Notes: generated by a model not told the origin, from the letters alone. Counted from the stretch's first letter, positions 12,001 to 23,625 are shown. The stretch is 64,000 nucleotides of DNA from Brachypodium distachyon (GCF_000005505.3 NC_016132.3:39632914-39696913), one strand, 5' to 3'. Numbers and translations: made by a program.

Positions 12001-12550
12001 AAGCGAGCACCGTGATCCCTTCCACGCCGGCGGCGGCGGGGATCTCGCGCGTCTGCACCTCCAATTCGTCGGCCTCGTGCAAGGTGAGGTCGACGAGGAG
12101 CAGCTTCTTCCCGACGGCGACCGCCAGAGAGCATGACGACGAGGAGGAAGGGTCAGTGGCGGTGGCGGTGGCGGTGGCGACTGCGACGGCGGCGACGTGG
12201 CGGAGGGAGCCGAGGCGGCGGACGGGGCGGGCGAGGAGCGGGTCGGCGAGGAGGAGGATGCCTTCGGCGAGGACGAGGACGCGGGCGACGGAGGGGAGCG
12301 GGACGATGGCGGAGACGGGCCGCGTGGCGCCGATGGGGAGGAGGCGGAGGAACTCGGGGGAGGAAGGGGTCTGGAGGGAGAAAAGGAGGAGCTTCCCGCC
12401 GCCGGTGCCGAGGTAGAGGAGGTGCGGGGCGGAGAGCGCGGCGGAGCGGACGGTGAGCGGCGTGGAGGCCGGCAGGGCGGCGAGCGCCGCCGGGTCGAGC
12501 GTCGCGAACGGCTCCAGCGCCGCGCGGGATGGCGCCGGGTGGGATCCCAT
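6061..12550 (-). CDS. VPS3: Vacuolar sorting protein 3 (CORVET subunit, TGFBRAP1-like), 14 exons
   Basis: Exons in transcript order: 12550-11585, 10823-10548, 10133-9937, 9848-9707, 9475-9197, 9106-9034, 8757-8709, 7598-7334, 7216-7161, 6999-6931, 6812-6701, 6616-6527, 6410-6240, 6153-6061. All junctions are GT-AG, phases close, and the total is 2838 nt (945 aa). The N-terminus is a CNH beta-propeller (about residues 35-320; HLLYLGTGGGKLLLFSL). The middle holds Vps39-type helical repeats (RYLQWLIEDNG, AAEQYCAEIGRDDAYIQ, LHKHGKSLDPLQVLE). The C-terminus has a zinc-finger-like CDSCRARLG ... VVCYRCYR and ends WLVSR. VPS3 tethers endosomes through the CORVET complex with RAB5-type GTPases. I chose VPS3 rather than VPS39 because the N-terminus lacks the VPS39 start and has the PFATLD leader. 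Exon 1 is very GC-rich, with a short Ala-Thr repeat (about residues 124-133). Confidence 0.9.
7929..8438. mobile_element. Foldback element with 9-bp target duplication (Mutator-type MITE)
   Basis: A 510-bp near-palindrome inside intron 7 of VPS3. The ends are GAGTAAAATACACCACTAG and its reverse complement, and pairing continues almost to a GC-rich loop near 8141-8225. Flanking direct repeats ATTCTTCAA lie at 7920-7928 and 8439-8447. A 9-bp duplication with long inverted repeats is the signature of Mutator-like elements. No transposase frame is present, so it is non-autonomous. Confidence 0.88.
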
Positions 12551-13166
12551 GGCTGGGTTGCTTGGGGTTGGGTTGGGGGTTAGGGTTTGTGGGAGGGAGA
12601 CGCCATTGACGGCGGGGCCGAGGAGGACTGGATCAGTAGAGGCGAAGGTGGAAGACGACGACTGTCAGAGAGAGGACCCGAACGGCAACTTGTTTCTTCA
12701 TTTTACCTTCTTTCTTTGAACAAAAAAGTTCCAAAAATCACAACTTTTAAAGCTGACACAGAGACGAAACATGCCTGTTTCCTCAAGTTTTTAAACCGTA
12801 AAAATACAAACTTTTTAAGGAGGGTTGAGAAATAGAATCATAAACATTTTCAACTTAAAATTCAAACGGAATTTTGCTAATTCGGAGTTGCTTGAAATTT
12901 TTGAACACCTTGGAGAAGGCCAGCTCCGCTTATATAAAAGACACAGTATATAAGAGCAGTCGCCACATTCTCATATTTTTCTGTTGTAAAAAAAATCCTC
13001 ACTTTCTTGTGATAAAAAAAGTTGTAACATGCCGAGATGATAATGGCACGTGTCACTAAAATTTTGATCTATTAAACTTGGTTCTCATATGGAATGTGGC
13101 TTTTTCCGCCACATTGGCATGCTGAATTGGACGAGAATGCCTATGACACTCATATGTTACGTGATA
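12551..13166. other. VPS3 promoter region and spacer
   Basis: Close to 12550 this is the GC-rich 5' leader of VPS3. Beyond about 12720 it is AT-rich without a supported gene. Confidence 0.5.
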
Positions 13167-13494
13167 TCTATTACTATCTATTAAATTGGAGTTGGTGTGA
13201 TGGTACGGTCGACGTCACCGTAGGTTAACTTCGTTAAAATTACAACCAATATGCCACTGTTCGTTATTTTTTTTTCCTCCAATTTTTTTCGTTAAAATTA
13301 CAATCAATATGCCACTGCCCGTTATTTTCTTTTCCTCTAGTTTTTTTTCATGATTTCTCCTATTCTGTCTTACAACCGACGCCACCACACCCACATGCCG
13401 ACCGCAATGGCACCATGAATTGCCTACACAGAAAATAAAAATAAATAGTTTGTGATTTTGTTGACCCGTAGCAACGCACGGGCACACCTACTAG
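13167..13494 (+). mobile_element. Possible short non-autonomous Helitron
   Basis: The right end has a small hairpin CCCGT-agcaacgc-ACGGG at 13464-13481, followed by an AT-containing stretch and CTAG, with a T next. The left end starts TCTATTACTATC after an A. Hairpin near the 3' end, TC start, CTAG end and insertion between A and T are Helitron hallmarks. Inside, a roughly 65-bp unit with the word aatatgccactg is tandemly repeated (about 13226-13350). Confidence 0.55.
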
Positions 13495-13905
13495 TATATA
13501 GTTATACGAAGAAAGTGTCTATGTCTCGGTCGACCACCGTAGACTTTGGTTAAGATTTTCTACTTATAGGAATCTTGCACGAATCTCGATCTTGCATCGT
13601 CGGATCAAACGGATAGCAAAACCGGTATATGGATGGCTCAAATGACTCACCAACGGGCCTTGTTCAGTGTCCACTTGGTTCATCAAAGAATATCCAGCAC
13701 GCTGAAAGTCTTCGGGTGCGGAGGCCGGGGAAACTTGATCCGGCGAAATTATTTCGTTTTATCATTCTCCCAATGCATCTGGAATTCTGGACAGAGTATG
13801 GATTCCTTGCCTTTCGGTCAGATTGACCAGCACGGCAGCGCTCGCAGCCTACCAACTCCCAATCCAAGCACAACCGCACAAGCACGAGCACAGTGAAGCT
13901 CGACC
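13495..13905 (+). promoter_or_regulatory. Promoter and leader of the NLR gene
   Basis: About 400 bp between the Helitron-like end and the ATG of the resistance gene. No clear TATA box was identified; short overlapping frames here have no family resemblance. Confidence 0.4.
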
Positions 13906-16656
13906 ATGGCGGAGGCTGCAGTAGGGTTGCTGATTGTCAAGCTCGGCGCCGCGCTAGCAAAAGAAGCCGTGACCTTCGGCGCATCGGTGCTCTGGAAGGA
14001 AGCTTCCGCCCTCAAGGGCCTCTTCTCCAAGATCCGCGAGTCCAAGGCCGAATTGGAGAGCATGCAGGCCTATCTGCAGGAGGCGGAGCGGTTCAAGGAC
14101 ACCGACAAGACCACCGGCATCTTTGTGAAGGAGATCAGGGGCTTCGCCTTCCAGATCGAGGACGTCGTCGACGAGTTCACCTACAAGCTGGCCGGGGACA
14201 AGCACGGAGGGTTCGCCGCCAAGATGAAGAAGAGGGTGAAGCACATCAAGACCTGGCGCCGGCTGGCGACTAAGCTTCAAGAAATCGGGCACCAGCTTCA
14301 GGATGCTAAGCGGAGGAAGAAAGATTATGCTATTCCCAAGGAGATGGGCAGATCTGCTTCCAAATCCACAAATCAAGCTCTGCATTTCACCAGGGATGAG
14401 GATCTTGTGGGGATTGGGGAGAACAAGGAGAGATTGTTGCAGTGGCTGAAGGGTGGGAATGATGATTTGGAACAGAGGAGGAAGGTCACCACTGTGTGGG
14501 GGATGCCTGGTGTTGGTAAGACCACTCTGGTTTCTCATGTGTACAACACTGTGAAGCTTGATTTCGACGCCGCGGCGTGGGTAACCGTGTCGGAGAGTTA
14601 CCGTCTAGAAGATCTGTTGAAGAAGATCGCTGCTGAGTTTGGCATTGCGGTTGATGGGGGCAACAGGGATATGAGAAGCCTAGCAGAGACCATCCATAAT
14701 TACCTTCAAGGTAAAAAATACATCTTGGTCCTGGATGATGTTTGGACTGCACGAGCGTGGTCGGAGATAAGGAATGTCTTTCCAGCTAATGGTGTCGGAC
14801 GGTTTGTTATCACATCAAGAAACCATGAAGTTTCATTGTTGGCAACTAGAGATTGTGCGATTCACTTGGAACCGCTACAAGCGCATCACTCTTGGGTGTT
14901 ATTTTGCAATGGAGCTTTTTGGAATGATGATGATAAAGAGTGCCCATTGGAGCTACAGACTTTGGCTTCCAAGTTCATAAGGAAGTGCCAAGGCTTGCCT
15001 ATTGCTATTGCATGCATAAGCCGCCTACTCTCCTGCAAACTCCCGACACCTGCTGAATGGGAAAATGTGTACAGGATGTTGGATTCGCAGTTGGTGAAAG
15101 ATGTCATCCCTGGTGTTGATATGATTCTAAAGGTCAGCTTGGAAGACCTTCCGTATGATTTGAAGAATTGTTTCTTACAGTGTGCATTGTTCCCAGAAGA
15201 TTATATAATAAAGAGGAGAACAATAATGAGGCATTGGATTGCCGCAGGATTAATCAGGGAAAAGGAGGAGAACAGAACATTAGAGGAGCTGGCAGAGGGA
15301 TACTTGACTGAGCTTGTGAACCGAAGCCTACTACAGGTAGTGGAGAGGAATCATGCCGGACGATTGAAATTTTGTCGGATGCATGATGTCATACGCCTTC
15401 TTGCCCTCAACAAAGCCAAGGAGGAATGCTTTGGTATAGTTTGTAATGGCTCTGATGGGGCATTATCTGTAGAGGGCACACGTCGCTTATCGGTCCAGGG
15501 TGAAAATCTTGAACAGCTGAGCCGAGCTGGTGCATCACATCTCCGTTCGCTCCATTTTTTTGAGAGGAACATCAATGTTGATTTGCTGAAGCCTATCCTA
15601 ACATCTGCAAGTTTACTGTCCACATTGGATCTGCAAGGTACTTGTATCAAAAAAATTCCCAATGAGGTATTCAACTTGTTTAATCTGCGATATTTGGGCC
15701 TTAGAGATACTGTCATTGAAAGTCTACCTGAAGCAATTGGGAGGTTACAAAACTTGCAAGTCTTGGATGCTTTCAACGGTAAGCTGTCGTGTTTGCCGAA
15801 CAATGTTGTAAAACTTCAAAACTTGAGATACCTGTATGCATGTACTCCTTCGCTAGAAATTGGAAGTTTGCGTGGAGTCAAGGTGCCTAATGGCATACGG
15901 CAGTTGGTAGGACTGCATGCTCTTCAACTTGTCATAGCCAGTTCAGAGATTCTGCGTGAAGCTGGAGCTTTGACAGAGTTAAGGACATTCAGTGTCTGCA
16001 ACGTGAGGAGTGAACACTCTGCTGACTTGAGCAATGCTATCACCAAAATGAGCTGTCTTGTTCATCTAGAAATTATTGTTGGAGCAGAGAATGAGGTGTT
16101 GCGCCTGGAAGCAATATATTTACCCCCAACCATTTGTTTGCTTGTTTTACAAGGGCAGCTAGAAAAAGCATTGTTGCCTCAGCTTTTCTCTTCTTGGTCA
16201 CACCTTCATAGCCTTATCCGCTTGAACCTGGGATTCTCCAATTTTGATGAGGAAACCTTTTCCTGTCTGTATGTGTTACGCGGTCTATGCTTTCTTGAGC
16301 TGAACAAGGCTTTTGAAGGGAAGAAGTTGGATTTTGCCGCAGGATCATTTCCAAAACTTCGGTTTCTACACATATTTGGCGCGGCACAACTCAACCAAGT
16401 TGGAATAGAGAAGGGTGCAATGCAGAACCTTGTCGAGCTATTGTTTGACGGCTGTCCCGAGCTAAAGTTTCTTCCTGACGGTATCGAACATCTAACAGCC
16501 CTTGAGAAATTACATCTGGAAGAAACATCAGAAGAGCTGATAGAGAAACTTCGGCAAAAGAGAGGTTCAGACAAAGTCAGTGAAGATGTAATGAAGATAA
16601 GCCACATAAGGAATGTTACAGTAATACAGAAAGGCCGCCGCCAAAGGATTAGGTGA
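13906..16656 (+). CDS. CC-NB-LRR disease-resistance protein, RPM1-like
   Basis: An intronless 916-aa NLR immune receptor. Domains in order: N-terminal coiled coil (Rx-like) with the EDVID-type motif QIEDVVDEF (about residues 83-91); NB-ARC with P-loop GMPGVGKTT (199-207, Lys205), RNBS-A FDAAAWVTVSESY, kinase-2 LVLDDVW (274-280), RNBS-B GRFVITSR, GLPI (363-366), RNBS-D CFLQCALFPEDY, and an intact MHD at 492-494; then about a dozen LRRs to the C-terminus. All nucleotide-binding motifs are intact, so it looks functional as an ATP-switch receptor that recognises a pathogen effector and triggers cell death. The C-terminal tail is basic (KGRRQRIR). Intronless structure and length fit grass RPM1-like genes. 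Confidence 0.93.
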   Translation: MAEAAVGLLIVKLGAALAKEAVTFGASVLWKEASALKGLFSKIRESKAELESMQAYLQEAERFKDTDKTTGIFVKEIRGFAFQIEDVVDEFTYKLAGDKHGGFAAKMKKRVKHIKTWRRLATKLQEIGHQLQDAKRRKKDYAIPKEMGRSASKSTNQALHFTRDEDLVGIGENKERLLQWLKGGNDDLEQRRKVTTVWGMPGVGKTTLVSHVYNTVKLDFDAAAWVTVSESYRLEDLLKKIAAEFGIAVDGGNRDMRSLAETIHNYLQGKKYILVLDDVWTARAWSEIRNVFPANGVGRFVITSRNHEVSLLATRDCAIHLEPLQAHHSWVLFCNGAFWNDDDKECPLELQTLASKFIRKCQGLPIAIACISRLLSCKLPTPAEWENVYRMLDSQLVKDVIPGVDMILKVSLEDLPYDLKNCFLQCALFPEDYIIKRRTIMRHWIAAGLIREKEENRTLEELAEGYLTELVNRSLLQVVERNHAGRLKFCRMHDVIRLLALNKAKEECFGIVCNGSDGALSVEGTRRLSVQGENLEQLSRAGASHLRSLHFFERNINVDLLKPILTSASLLSTLDLQGTCIKKIPNEVFNLFNLRYLGLRDTVIESLPEAIGRLQNLQVLDAFNGKLSCLPNNVVKLQNLRYLYACTPSLEIGSLRGVKVPNGIRQLVGLHALQLVIASSEILREAGALTELRTFSVCNVRSEHSADLSNAITKMSCLVHLEIIVGAENEVLRLEAIYLPPTICLLVLQGQLEKALLPQLFSSWSHLHSLIRLNLGFSNFDEETFSCLYVLRGLCFLELNKAFEGKKLDFAAGSFPKLRFLHIFGAAQLNQVGIEKGAMQNLVELLFDGCPELKFLPDGIEHLTALEKLHLEETSEELIEKLRQKRGSDKVSEDVMKISHIRNVTVIQKGRRQRIR

Positions 16657-17505
16657 TCATTGCTGCTCCAAGGTTACGATTTGCTGTTTCTTCATTCGTG
16701 CACATATATTAGCAGAATTAAAGCAAGTGGCACCTACTAATGTGACCTGTGTAGTGAGGATTCTGTTCATCAGTTGGCATATAGTTTCTGTTGAACTGTA
16801 ATGATGTAAAGTTCATCCATAATGTGTTGATGATGCTGGAACTTTTTTTTTTTTTGGCATAGTGAACTTTGCTCTTGAGCGTCCTATATACTGCTGTAAA
16901 CTCAATCTGGAATGATTGATGATGCTGCAAAGACTTTTATTTAATATTTAAGTGCTCTTATTCGTTAATTTGCTTTTCTTTCTTTTTGCGGAGAAAATCA
17001 ATGATTCTATGGCTCATATGCAAAAATGTGAGTGAGCTTCTCAATTCTCAGTGATAATGATGTAAAATAGTTCATCCATAATGTGCTGCCGGCACAGGCT
17101 CATCTTCGGGACGTTTGAGGTACCGTTTCTGTTCTAATCTCATGGTGATTAATCATGCTTTTGATCTTCTCTCAAGTGATCAATACTCATGGGGCAAATT
17201 GCAAGTAGTTCCTTTTTTTTGACAGCATACCAACCCATCGTGATATCTATGTTTGTAAGCAGCATTGTTATGTAGGGGCAAATTACCTGTAACCGAGAAA
17301 GCATGAGCCTAATAATAACCTTACCAGTGATCTTTATACAAGCCCAGCATGTTCAACATGCCTTACACTATATATAGAGGCTTAACATTGTTCTCATCTA
17401 CACTAGAAAACATAATAATCCTAATACTAGACAAGTTCATAAGTATCTCGTACAGGAATAGATGGCCATAGTAATTCCCCAAGAGAACCCCAGAAGACCA
17501 GAGGT
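16657..17505. other. 3' flanks of the NLR and formin genes
   Basis: An AT-rich spacer between converging genes. The phrase gatgtaaa(ata)gttcatccataatgtg occurs near 16803 and again near 17060, a small direct duplication. No gene is seen. Confidence 0.5.
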
Positions 17506-20500
17506 TTAAGGCGTCATCCCCATGGGCGCAGCCATCCAGTTCATGGTCGTCGTCGAACCGATGCGGCCGCTGTCGTCAATCTCCCCGGCTTCTTTGCAGA
17601 TCCTGTCGAGCATAGCCAGGAACTCTCTGACGCCGACGAAGATCCTGGACATCTGAGCTTCGTCACTGGCTGGGTCGCTGTGGAAGTACTCAGTGATCTC
17701 CTTCACCAAAGACAGGCAGGCGCTCTCCTGGGCCTGGAGCTTCAGAATCTCCTCCTCCGCCTGCCTCAGGAATGTGCTCATCGCGTTGTGGAACCGCCTG
17801 GCGCTCTCGGCCGAAGCAGCCATGCCGTTTAGCCTCAGCACGTCATGGACCTTCCCGAGACCGACCCCGAGCTCCGACACGTTCCTGCTGAGGCTCATTA
17901 TGTCGATGGATGCGGCCTTCTTCGTGTTGGTCAGCTCGGCGGCAAGTTTGGAGACGACCTGTAGGCCATGCTTCCTGCTGTCGACGTTGTAGGTCAGAGT
18001 GCTTGCATTAGTTTTGCATGTCGCTGACGCCGAGTACATCGGGTTCAGATTGTGTCCTTCAGGTCTCAGAATTTCCTGGACCACGAATTGCAGGAGCGCA
18101 GCCTTCCCATCGGCTCCTTTGACGTCAACTATCTTCAGAAGCGTGTTGGGCTCCAGGGCGTGTGAATTTGGAGAACCTATGTTGATACTCATCAAGTTGC
18201 CAAAGTTCAAAACAGCCGCAAGAACTTTGTGGAATAGCCTGCTGTTCCTCAGCTCCTGGCAAGCTGCCTGGATGAATAAAATGAATAAAAATGTTTATAT
18301 GTCAACCATGGAACAGAATCTATAGAGCATTCTACACTCGGAAGATCTGAAGCAAATATGCAGCCACTGGATCTGTGCTCTTTTTTTTTCAGGAAGCTGA
18401 GTAAAACACACTCTTAAACACAATGATCGGGTATTCAAAGTTTACCTCAAGAGTAGCATAGGACATCCTCAGCTGATTGACCTCCAGATAAAAATTAGAA
18501 ACATAGAGCATAGCATCCACTCTCTTGAATGCAAATGGTATGTCCAGTATTGTCTTCAGAAAAGCATCCACTACACAGAGTTTGGCAGGTGGATCATCCT
18601 TGGAGTATCTCCGCTTAAGCTCTTCCTCATTGGTGAGAACCAACTGAGAGAGCATCCGCAATGCTTCTACTCCCAAACCATGTGCATTGCCTGTATGTAG
18701 GAATACAAACGAGCAGAATTAATAACAAGAAATGTAGCATATAAGATTGAAAAGAAAAGCTGCAATTATTTAGCACTTGAAGAATCAATTAGCTCTGTAA
18801 TGTAAATATGCCGGGCAAAACATGTGGAAAACATTGACTAGTATTGTTGCAGTTTGAGGATGTGAGTATGCTGCTTAATACAAAATACACACTTAACAGA
18901 CAGAATGCTATGCAACACTCTATTAGAACAGTAGGTGGATAAGGGCATAAGGTGAAGATCAGGAACTCATCATTGATAATGCACCATGCACTGCTGCAGC
19001 AAATACGGTGCTAGCTGGTACAATCAATTCCAAGCCCCACACAAGCACAAGTACACAAGAGCTAGTGTGATTGGTGAGAAAGATCACCACATCTTTTGTC
19101 AAACATTACTAACAAAACTGAACATCTGCACGTGTATGCCTAAAATGCAGGATGTATATATTACCTTCCAAGAGAGCGTCGCACAATTGCTCCTCGGAAA
19201 CACCCAATGAGCCCAGCAGCATCCCAATGCTGTGACACCTCGGAGCGCCGAGCAAACACACCTCCCTCGCCGCTGACGCCGAGTTGTTCAGGTATAACTT
19301 GATCATCTCATCCTTCATGCTACGAAAACACACACAAATCGGTCAAGGAGATCTCAGAATCCAATCCAATCGCCAAGTAGTAGATGTTCAGAAGTAGCAA
19401 AGGGCCGGGCAGGCGTGTGTGCTTACTGCAAAGATCCGGGCTTGAGCTTGTCGGAGTGCAGAGGCCGTGACTTGCGCATGTCCTCCGCGGCGGCAATGGA
19501 GCTGTCGTCGTCCGAGGGGGCAGAAGCAGCAGCAGCAGCAGCTTGAGGAGCGGGGGCGAGGAAGGGGTTCCAGGCGTTTGGCGGCGGCGGCGGCCTTCGC
19601 TTCGGCGGCGAGGGGTTGTGAGGAGGAGCTCGGCCGCGGGGCTGCGGGATGGACGGCGGGCGAATGCTGACGGGGCTGGAGCCGAGCGTCGGCGAAGTGG
19701 CCGACGGCGATGAAGGGGAGAGCGAGGAGGATGAGGCGGCAGTGTTGTCGTCTCGGGGAGCGGTGGAGGCGGAGGTGCGGGATGCGAACTCGCCGGAGGG
19801 CGGGCCGACGCGGGGCAGCGGCGGGAGCGGGCGGAGCTCCGGGGAGCCCGGGCGGGGGTTCGTCGGTGGGGTGGCGAGGGTGCCGAGGTAGAGGAACTCG
19901 GTGCTGGGGTTGGAGGAGGAGGTCGGCATCGGCGGCGGCTTCAGGCTGCGCCCCTCTTCTTCTTCTTCTTCCTCGTCGTTGCCGTTGCAGCGGTGCGAGG
20001 AAGAGGCGGCGGAGGAGGAAGAAGGCGGGGAACGGGGGCGGAGGCGGCGGAAGAGGTGGATGGAGAGGAGGGCGGAGAGGAGGAGCAGGCAGAGGGAGAG
20101 GAAGGCGAGGAGGAGCGCCTGCAGCAGCGGGAAGCGGCCATGGTTGGTGGAGGAAGATGCGTCCGGGGGTTGGAGGGTGGAGATGTTGGCCGGGAAGGTC
20201 GGGAAGCCGCCGTTCCCCGATGCGGGCTGCTGCTGCTGTTGCTGGTCGGGAGGAGGAGGCGACGAGGTGGTGGGGAAGAAGGGGTTGTTGGTGAAGGGGT
20301 AGCCGCCGTTGTCCGGCGGGGTGGGCGGCGTGGTTGAGGAGGAGGTGAACTTGGGCGTTGGCGGCGGCGGCGGCGGGGTTGTCGGAGCCGGAGCGGATGT
20401 TGGCGGTGAGGAGGCGGGATTTGTGGGCGGCGGCGGAGGCGGGAGGGAGGTTGATGAAGGTGGTGGGGGAGGGGGATGGCGAGGTGGGTTGCGGTGGTGC

Positions 20501-20643
20501 CGGTGAGGGGGAGGGGGCGGCGGAGGGGGGATTCCGGCGGCGTCGGCGGATTGGAGAAGGCGGAGGTTATGGGTGGCGGAGGTGGTTTGGAGGAGGAGGA
20601 AGAGGAAGAGGAAGAAGGTAGATGGCGGCGGCGGCGGCGGCAT
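17506..20643 (-). CDS. Class I formin-like protein (FH1-FH2), shortened FH2
   Basis: Exons 20643-19427, 19319-19165, 18690-18446 and 18267-17506 join in frame to 2379 nt (792 aa). The ATG at 20643 starts a poly-Pro stretch then a hydrophobic signal (STFFLFLFLLLQTTSA); an upstream in-frame start is only TTG. A proline-rich extracellular segment follows, then a transmembrane helix at about residues 172-197 (LLQALLLAFLSLCLLLLSAL), an acidic run, proline-rich FH1, and FH2. FH2 is recognised by LNFGNLMSINIGSPNSHAL-type knob sequence, KHGLQVVSKLAAEL and LRQAEEEILKLQAQE. Formins nucleate actin and class I members sit in the plasma membrane. The expected N-terminal lasso (LHWDK ... VWDQ) reads PLHSDKLKPGSLH here and some 50-60 residues of lasso and linker are missing. 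Confidence 0.88.
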
Positions 20644-21328
20644 TGGTTCCTCTTCCAGCCGCCGCGCGTGCAGCTGCAGAATGAAGATGAGGTTTAGAGG
20701 AGGTTTGGTTTGAGCTTGAGCTTCAGGACTCAAGACTCAAGAGCGAGTGAGTGATGATTCTGCTCTACTATTGCTCTGCCAGTGTCTTTGTCTCGAGAAG
20801 AGCGCTAGCTGGTCACGAGGAGCTGGGCGAGGACAGGGTGGGAAAGGGAACAAGAGCCAGCCACGGCCGCATGGGGATGCCTTTTTTTCTTTCTTTTTTT
20901 CACTGTCCTTTTACTGGCCCTCGGGTTCCATGAACCGAGGCTTTTTCACTGTCTTTTTTTCTAACATAACACTGTTTACAAAGATCTGTTTTTCAAAGTC
21001 AAAAAATTAAAGCCTTTTTTTAGTATACTGCCGACTTGAAAAGAAAAGAAAAGAAAAAGATCACTGCTTTTGAAGCTACCCGAGTGCTTGGCCGCTTGGG
21101 ATTCGCCATATTTGGCGGGAAGCGGATCACTGCTCCCTCTCTCTCTTCCCACCTAGTACGGACTAGTAAGATAAAAGATTCATGCATCTAAACAAAATTC
21201 ACTATCCCAAAAGCTTCAACTTCCAACAGGATGAATCCAGCAAGCCATGCCTTTGCATTTGCGGACCCTCCCTAAAAGAGGGAACTAAACCCTTTTTTCT
21301 GAGCATTATCTTTTTAAATACATTTAAA
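20644..21328 (-). promoter_or_regulatory. Formin promoter region
   Basis: This is upstream of the formin start, containing its 5' leader and a low-complexity T-rich and GAAAA-rich stretch (20880-21060). No other gene is supported. Confidence 0.4.
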
Positions 21329-21415
21329 ATACTCATTTCGTATCAAAATAAGTGGCGTATGTTTGTATAGATATTTATATAAGTTTATGTAACTTATTTT
21401 AGGACGGAAGGAGTA
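21329..21415. mobile_element. Degenerate Stowaway-like MITE
   Basis: Imperfect terminal repeats TACTCATTTCGTATCAAAAT and, at the far end, the complement ending GGACGGAAGGAGTA, with TA flanks. The element is only about 87 bp. Confidence 0.55.
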
Positions 21416-21499
21416 TCATTATTACCTATTATAATAATAATGTTCTCCTTGACCACACCCAACCCGGAATACTGCTTAATGTCATCGCAAGGCTGCTCG

Positions 21500-21747
21500 G
21501 AGAGACAAAATCTGGAGGCTGTAATTCGTGACCAACATGGTGATGTCAAGGCATGTGGAGTTGGTAAACTTGTAAACATTATCAATCCTCTACATGCTGA
21601 GATTTTAGCCGCTATTCATGGTGCCCTAGCTGCTTCTAAGGGAATCAGGTCGATTTGTTTTGAGACTGATTCCCTGGCTTTGAAACAGGGGGCTGAAAGC
21701 AACGAATTAGACCGATCTGATGTCTGCATCGTCTTGGCGGAATTTTA
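21500..21747 (+). pseudogene. RNase H-like (RVT_3) remnant of a LINE
   Basis: An open stretch reads AVIRDQHGDVKACGVGK ... LHAEILAAIHGALAASKGI ... CFETDSLALKQ, the RNase H fold found at the 3' end of plant LINEs and in related host genes. The expected N-terminal DGS motif is absent and the downstream part decays, so this is a fragment. No poly-A tail or target duplication was identified. Confidence 0.65.
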
Positions 21748-23620
21748 AAAAAAATCTGTGTCAGAATTTCGACTTTTATGATTTTAATTTCACTCGGCGG
21801 AACCTAATAAAGTAGCACACCTTTTAACTAATTATGGTAGTCCTTTAAATCTGTATTGAAATGTGTAAAAAACATTTAGATACATGACAAGTAATTCCAG
21901 CCGGAGAAAGTATTAAAGTTTTAATTTTTATACTTGCTCCGGCCGTAAAGAGTGGACGTTTGGAGTACGTACTACTTGTTACGTAGTTCCGTATAGGATG
22001 GGGTCCAAAGTTTAAAATAAAATAAAACTGTTTGGCCACCGAGTGTTCAGCTGCTGCGGCCCTTGGCCTGGGATTCTCTGGAGCAGCGGTTTACCTTTAT
22101 CCACCCGTGGTGTATCCCTCTTCCTGCCACGTGACCAACAGTATTCTTCTTTCGTTTCTCTGGAATTATTTTGTGAAGATTATTATTTTAAAGGTTGTAC
22201 TTTTCACAACAATGGTCCGACTTTATTAATTCATGAAAAAAAATGATACAACAGAATGGAACATAAAATAAAATCCTTAATAAAACTAAAATCTTTATCT
22301 TGATCTTTTAAAATCAACGACTCTTCTTTGAATCTTTGATAATTAAAAAAAAAAAAGAGAATCTCCAAGTTTTTCATGCGTATCTAAATAAAGTTGCAAC
22401 ACTTAATATGGGACAGAGGAAGTAATTACCAAAGAAAAAAAATAGACTATAAACCGCGAAACGAGTATTATAACAAATAAAATCACATAAAAAAATATAG
22501 TGTTCTTTTTAACAGCTATAGTGGCCATTCTCTTGCTCTTCATCTTCCTCCTTTGTATATCAAAAATACCTCACGGGTACAAACTAGGTCAGTTAAGCTC
22601 AAACTATTCAGTTTTGCTAGGCCTTCAAAGCCTACAGCCTACAATACGAGGAAAGGGCACCACTTTCCCCTCTGCCGCCGCCTTCCCCAACAACGCGGTC
22701 GCGTCTGCTTCTCCTCCCGCCGTCAGCCCTCTCGTGCACCTTCCCGCCGCTTCCCAGAGGTACGATGCGCCACTCCGATTCCCTCGGCCGCTAGTTTCCT
22801 GCTGCCGAGGTCGGTTTCGGCTGGCTACTCCGGAACAAATAACGAATTCATCGTCACATCCATAACTACGTTAGGGTTTACTTATGATCTACTCTAGCTC
22901 GGAATCATTGGTGGAAGACAGAAAATTTTTGAGGTAAGGCGAATTCTTATCCTAACACTATGAGTTAATATAGATATCACATTTAATATTTTTCTAGGTC
23001 TGCAAAATATATTTCAATAAATTTGGTTGTTTCGTACTTTTTTAGGATGCATTTTTTTGGTTGGTACATCTTATGATATATCTTCTAATGATATTTATAT
23101 TAAATATTAATTTCATCATACCATATGTCAACCATAATCTGAAGATCGTAATATAAATATCTATAACAAAGAATATATGACAATTATAATAATTTTCAAA
23201 CAGTTCTTCGGTGGGGTGAGCAGAAGATCAACAACTCAAATTTTTATAAGGGTGAAACTATAGTTATATTTTGCTTCCAAAAATGTCTCCATACTTAGCG
23301 ACCTAAAAATATCAGGTAGATATTTAGGATAGTAAAACTGGGCACGATCCCAGCCCTCTCAAGCCACCTTCATTTTCGGCCGTTGGATCTACCATCTGCT
23401 GCTCACAGAGAAAAATTGAAGGCCTCATGTTAATCGGTCCGATTGAGCCATTTGGACCAAAATGGGCCGAGGTGGAGTCGAGTATAGGCTCTCTTTACTA
23501 AAATAACAACCCAGAGATTTCTTGACTAATAGGCAATAAGGAGCTGGTCTTCACAGCTAGTACTATTATCGATATATATTCTTGATGCTTTCGTCTGGAG
23601 CTGAAGTTCTTACTGTTTTA
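21748..23620. other. AT-rich intergenic stretch
   Basis: It contains AT-rich, repeat-like sequence and one GC-rich island at about 22650-22830 that looks like a leader exon (ttcccagag|gtacgatg) but leads to no recognisable coding exon. Nothing more can be supported. Confidence 0.45.
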
Positions 23621-23625
23621 ACCCA

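Noticed and set aside
11970..12583. Long Gly/Arg- and Glu/Gly-rich frames on the plus strand
   Set aside because: They mirror the GC-rich first exon of VPS3; composition is low-complexity and no family fits.
19710..20506. Several Gly/Arg-rich frames on the plus strand
   Set aside because: They are the reverse of the proline codons of the formin extracellular and FH1 regions.
22630..22900. GC-rich open frames resembling a first exon
   Set aside because: A donor-like GAG|GTACGA is present but no coding exon follows and no family is recognised.
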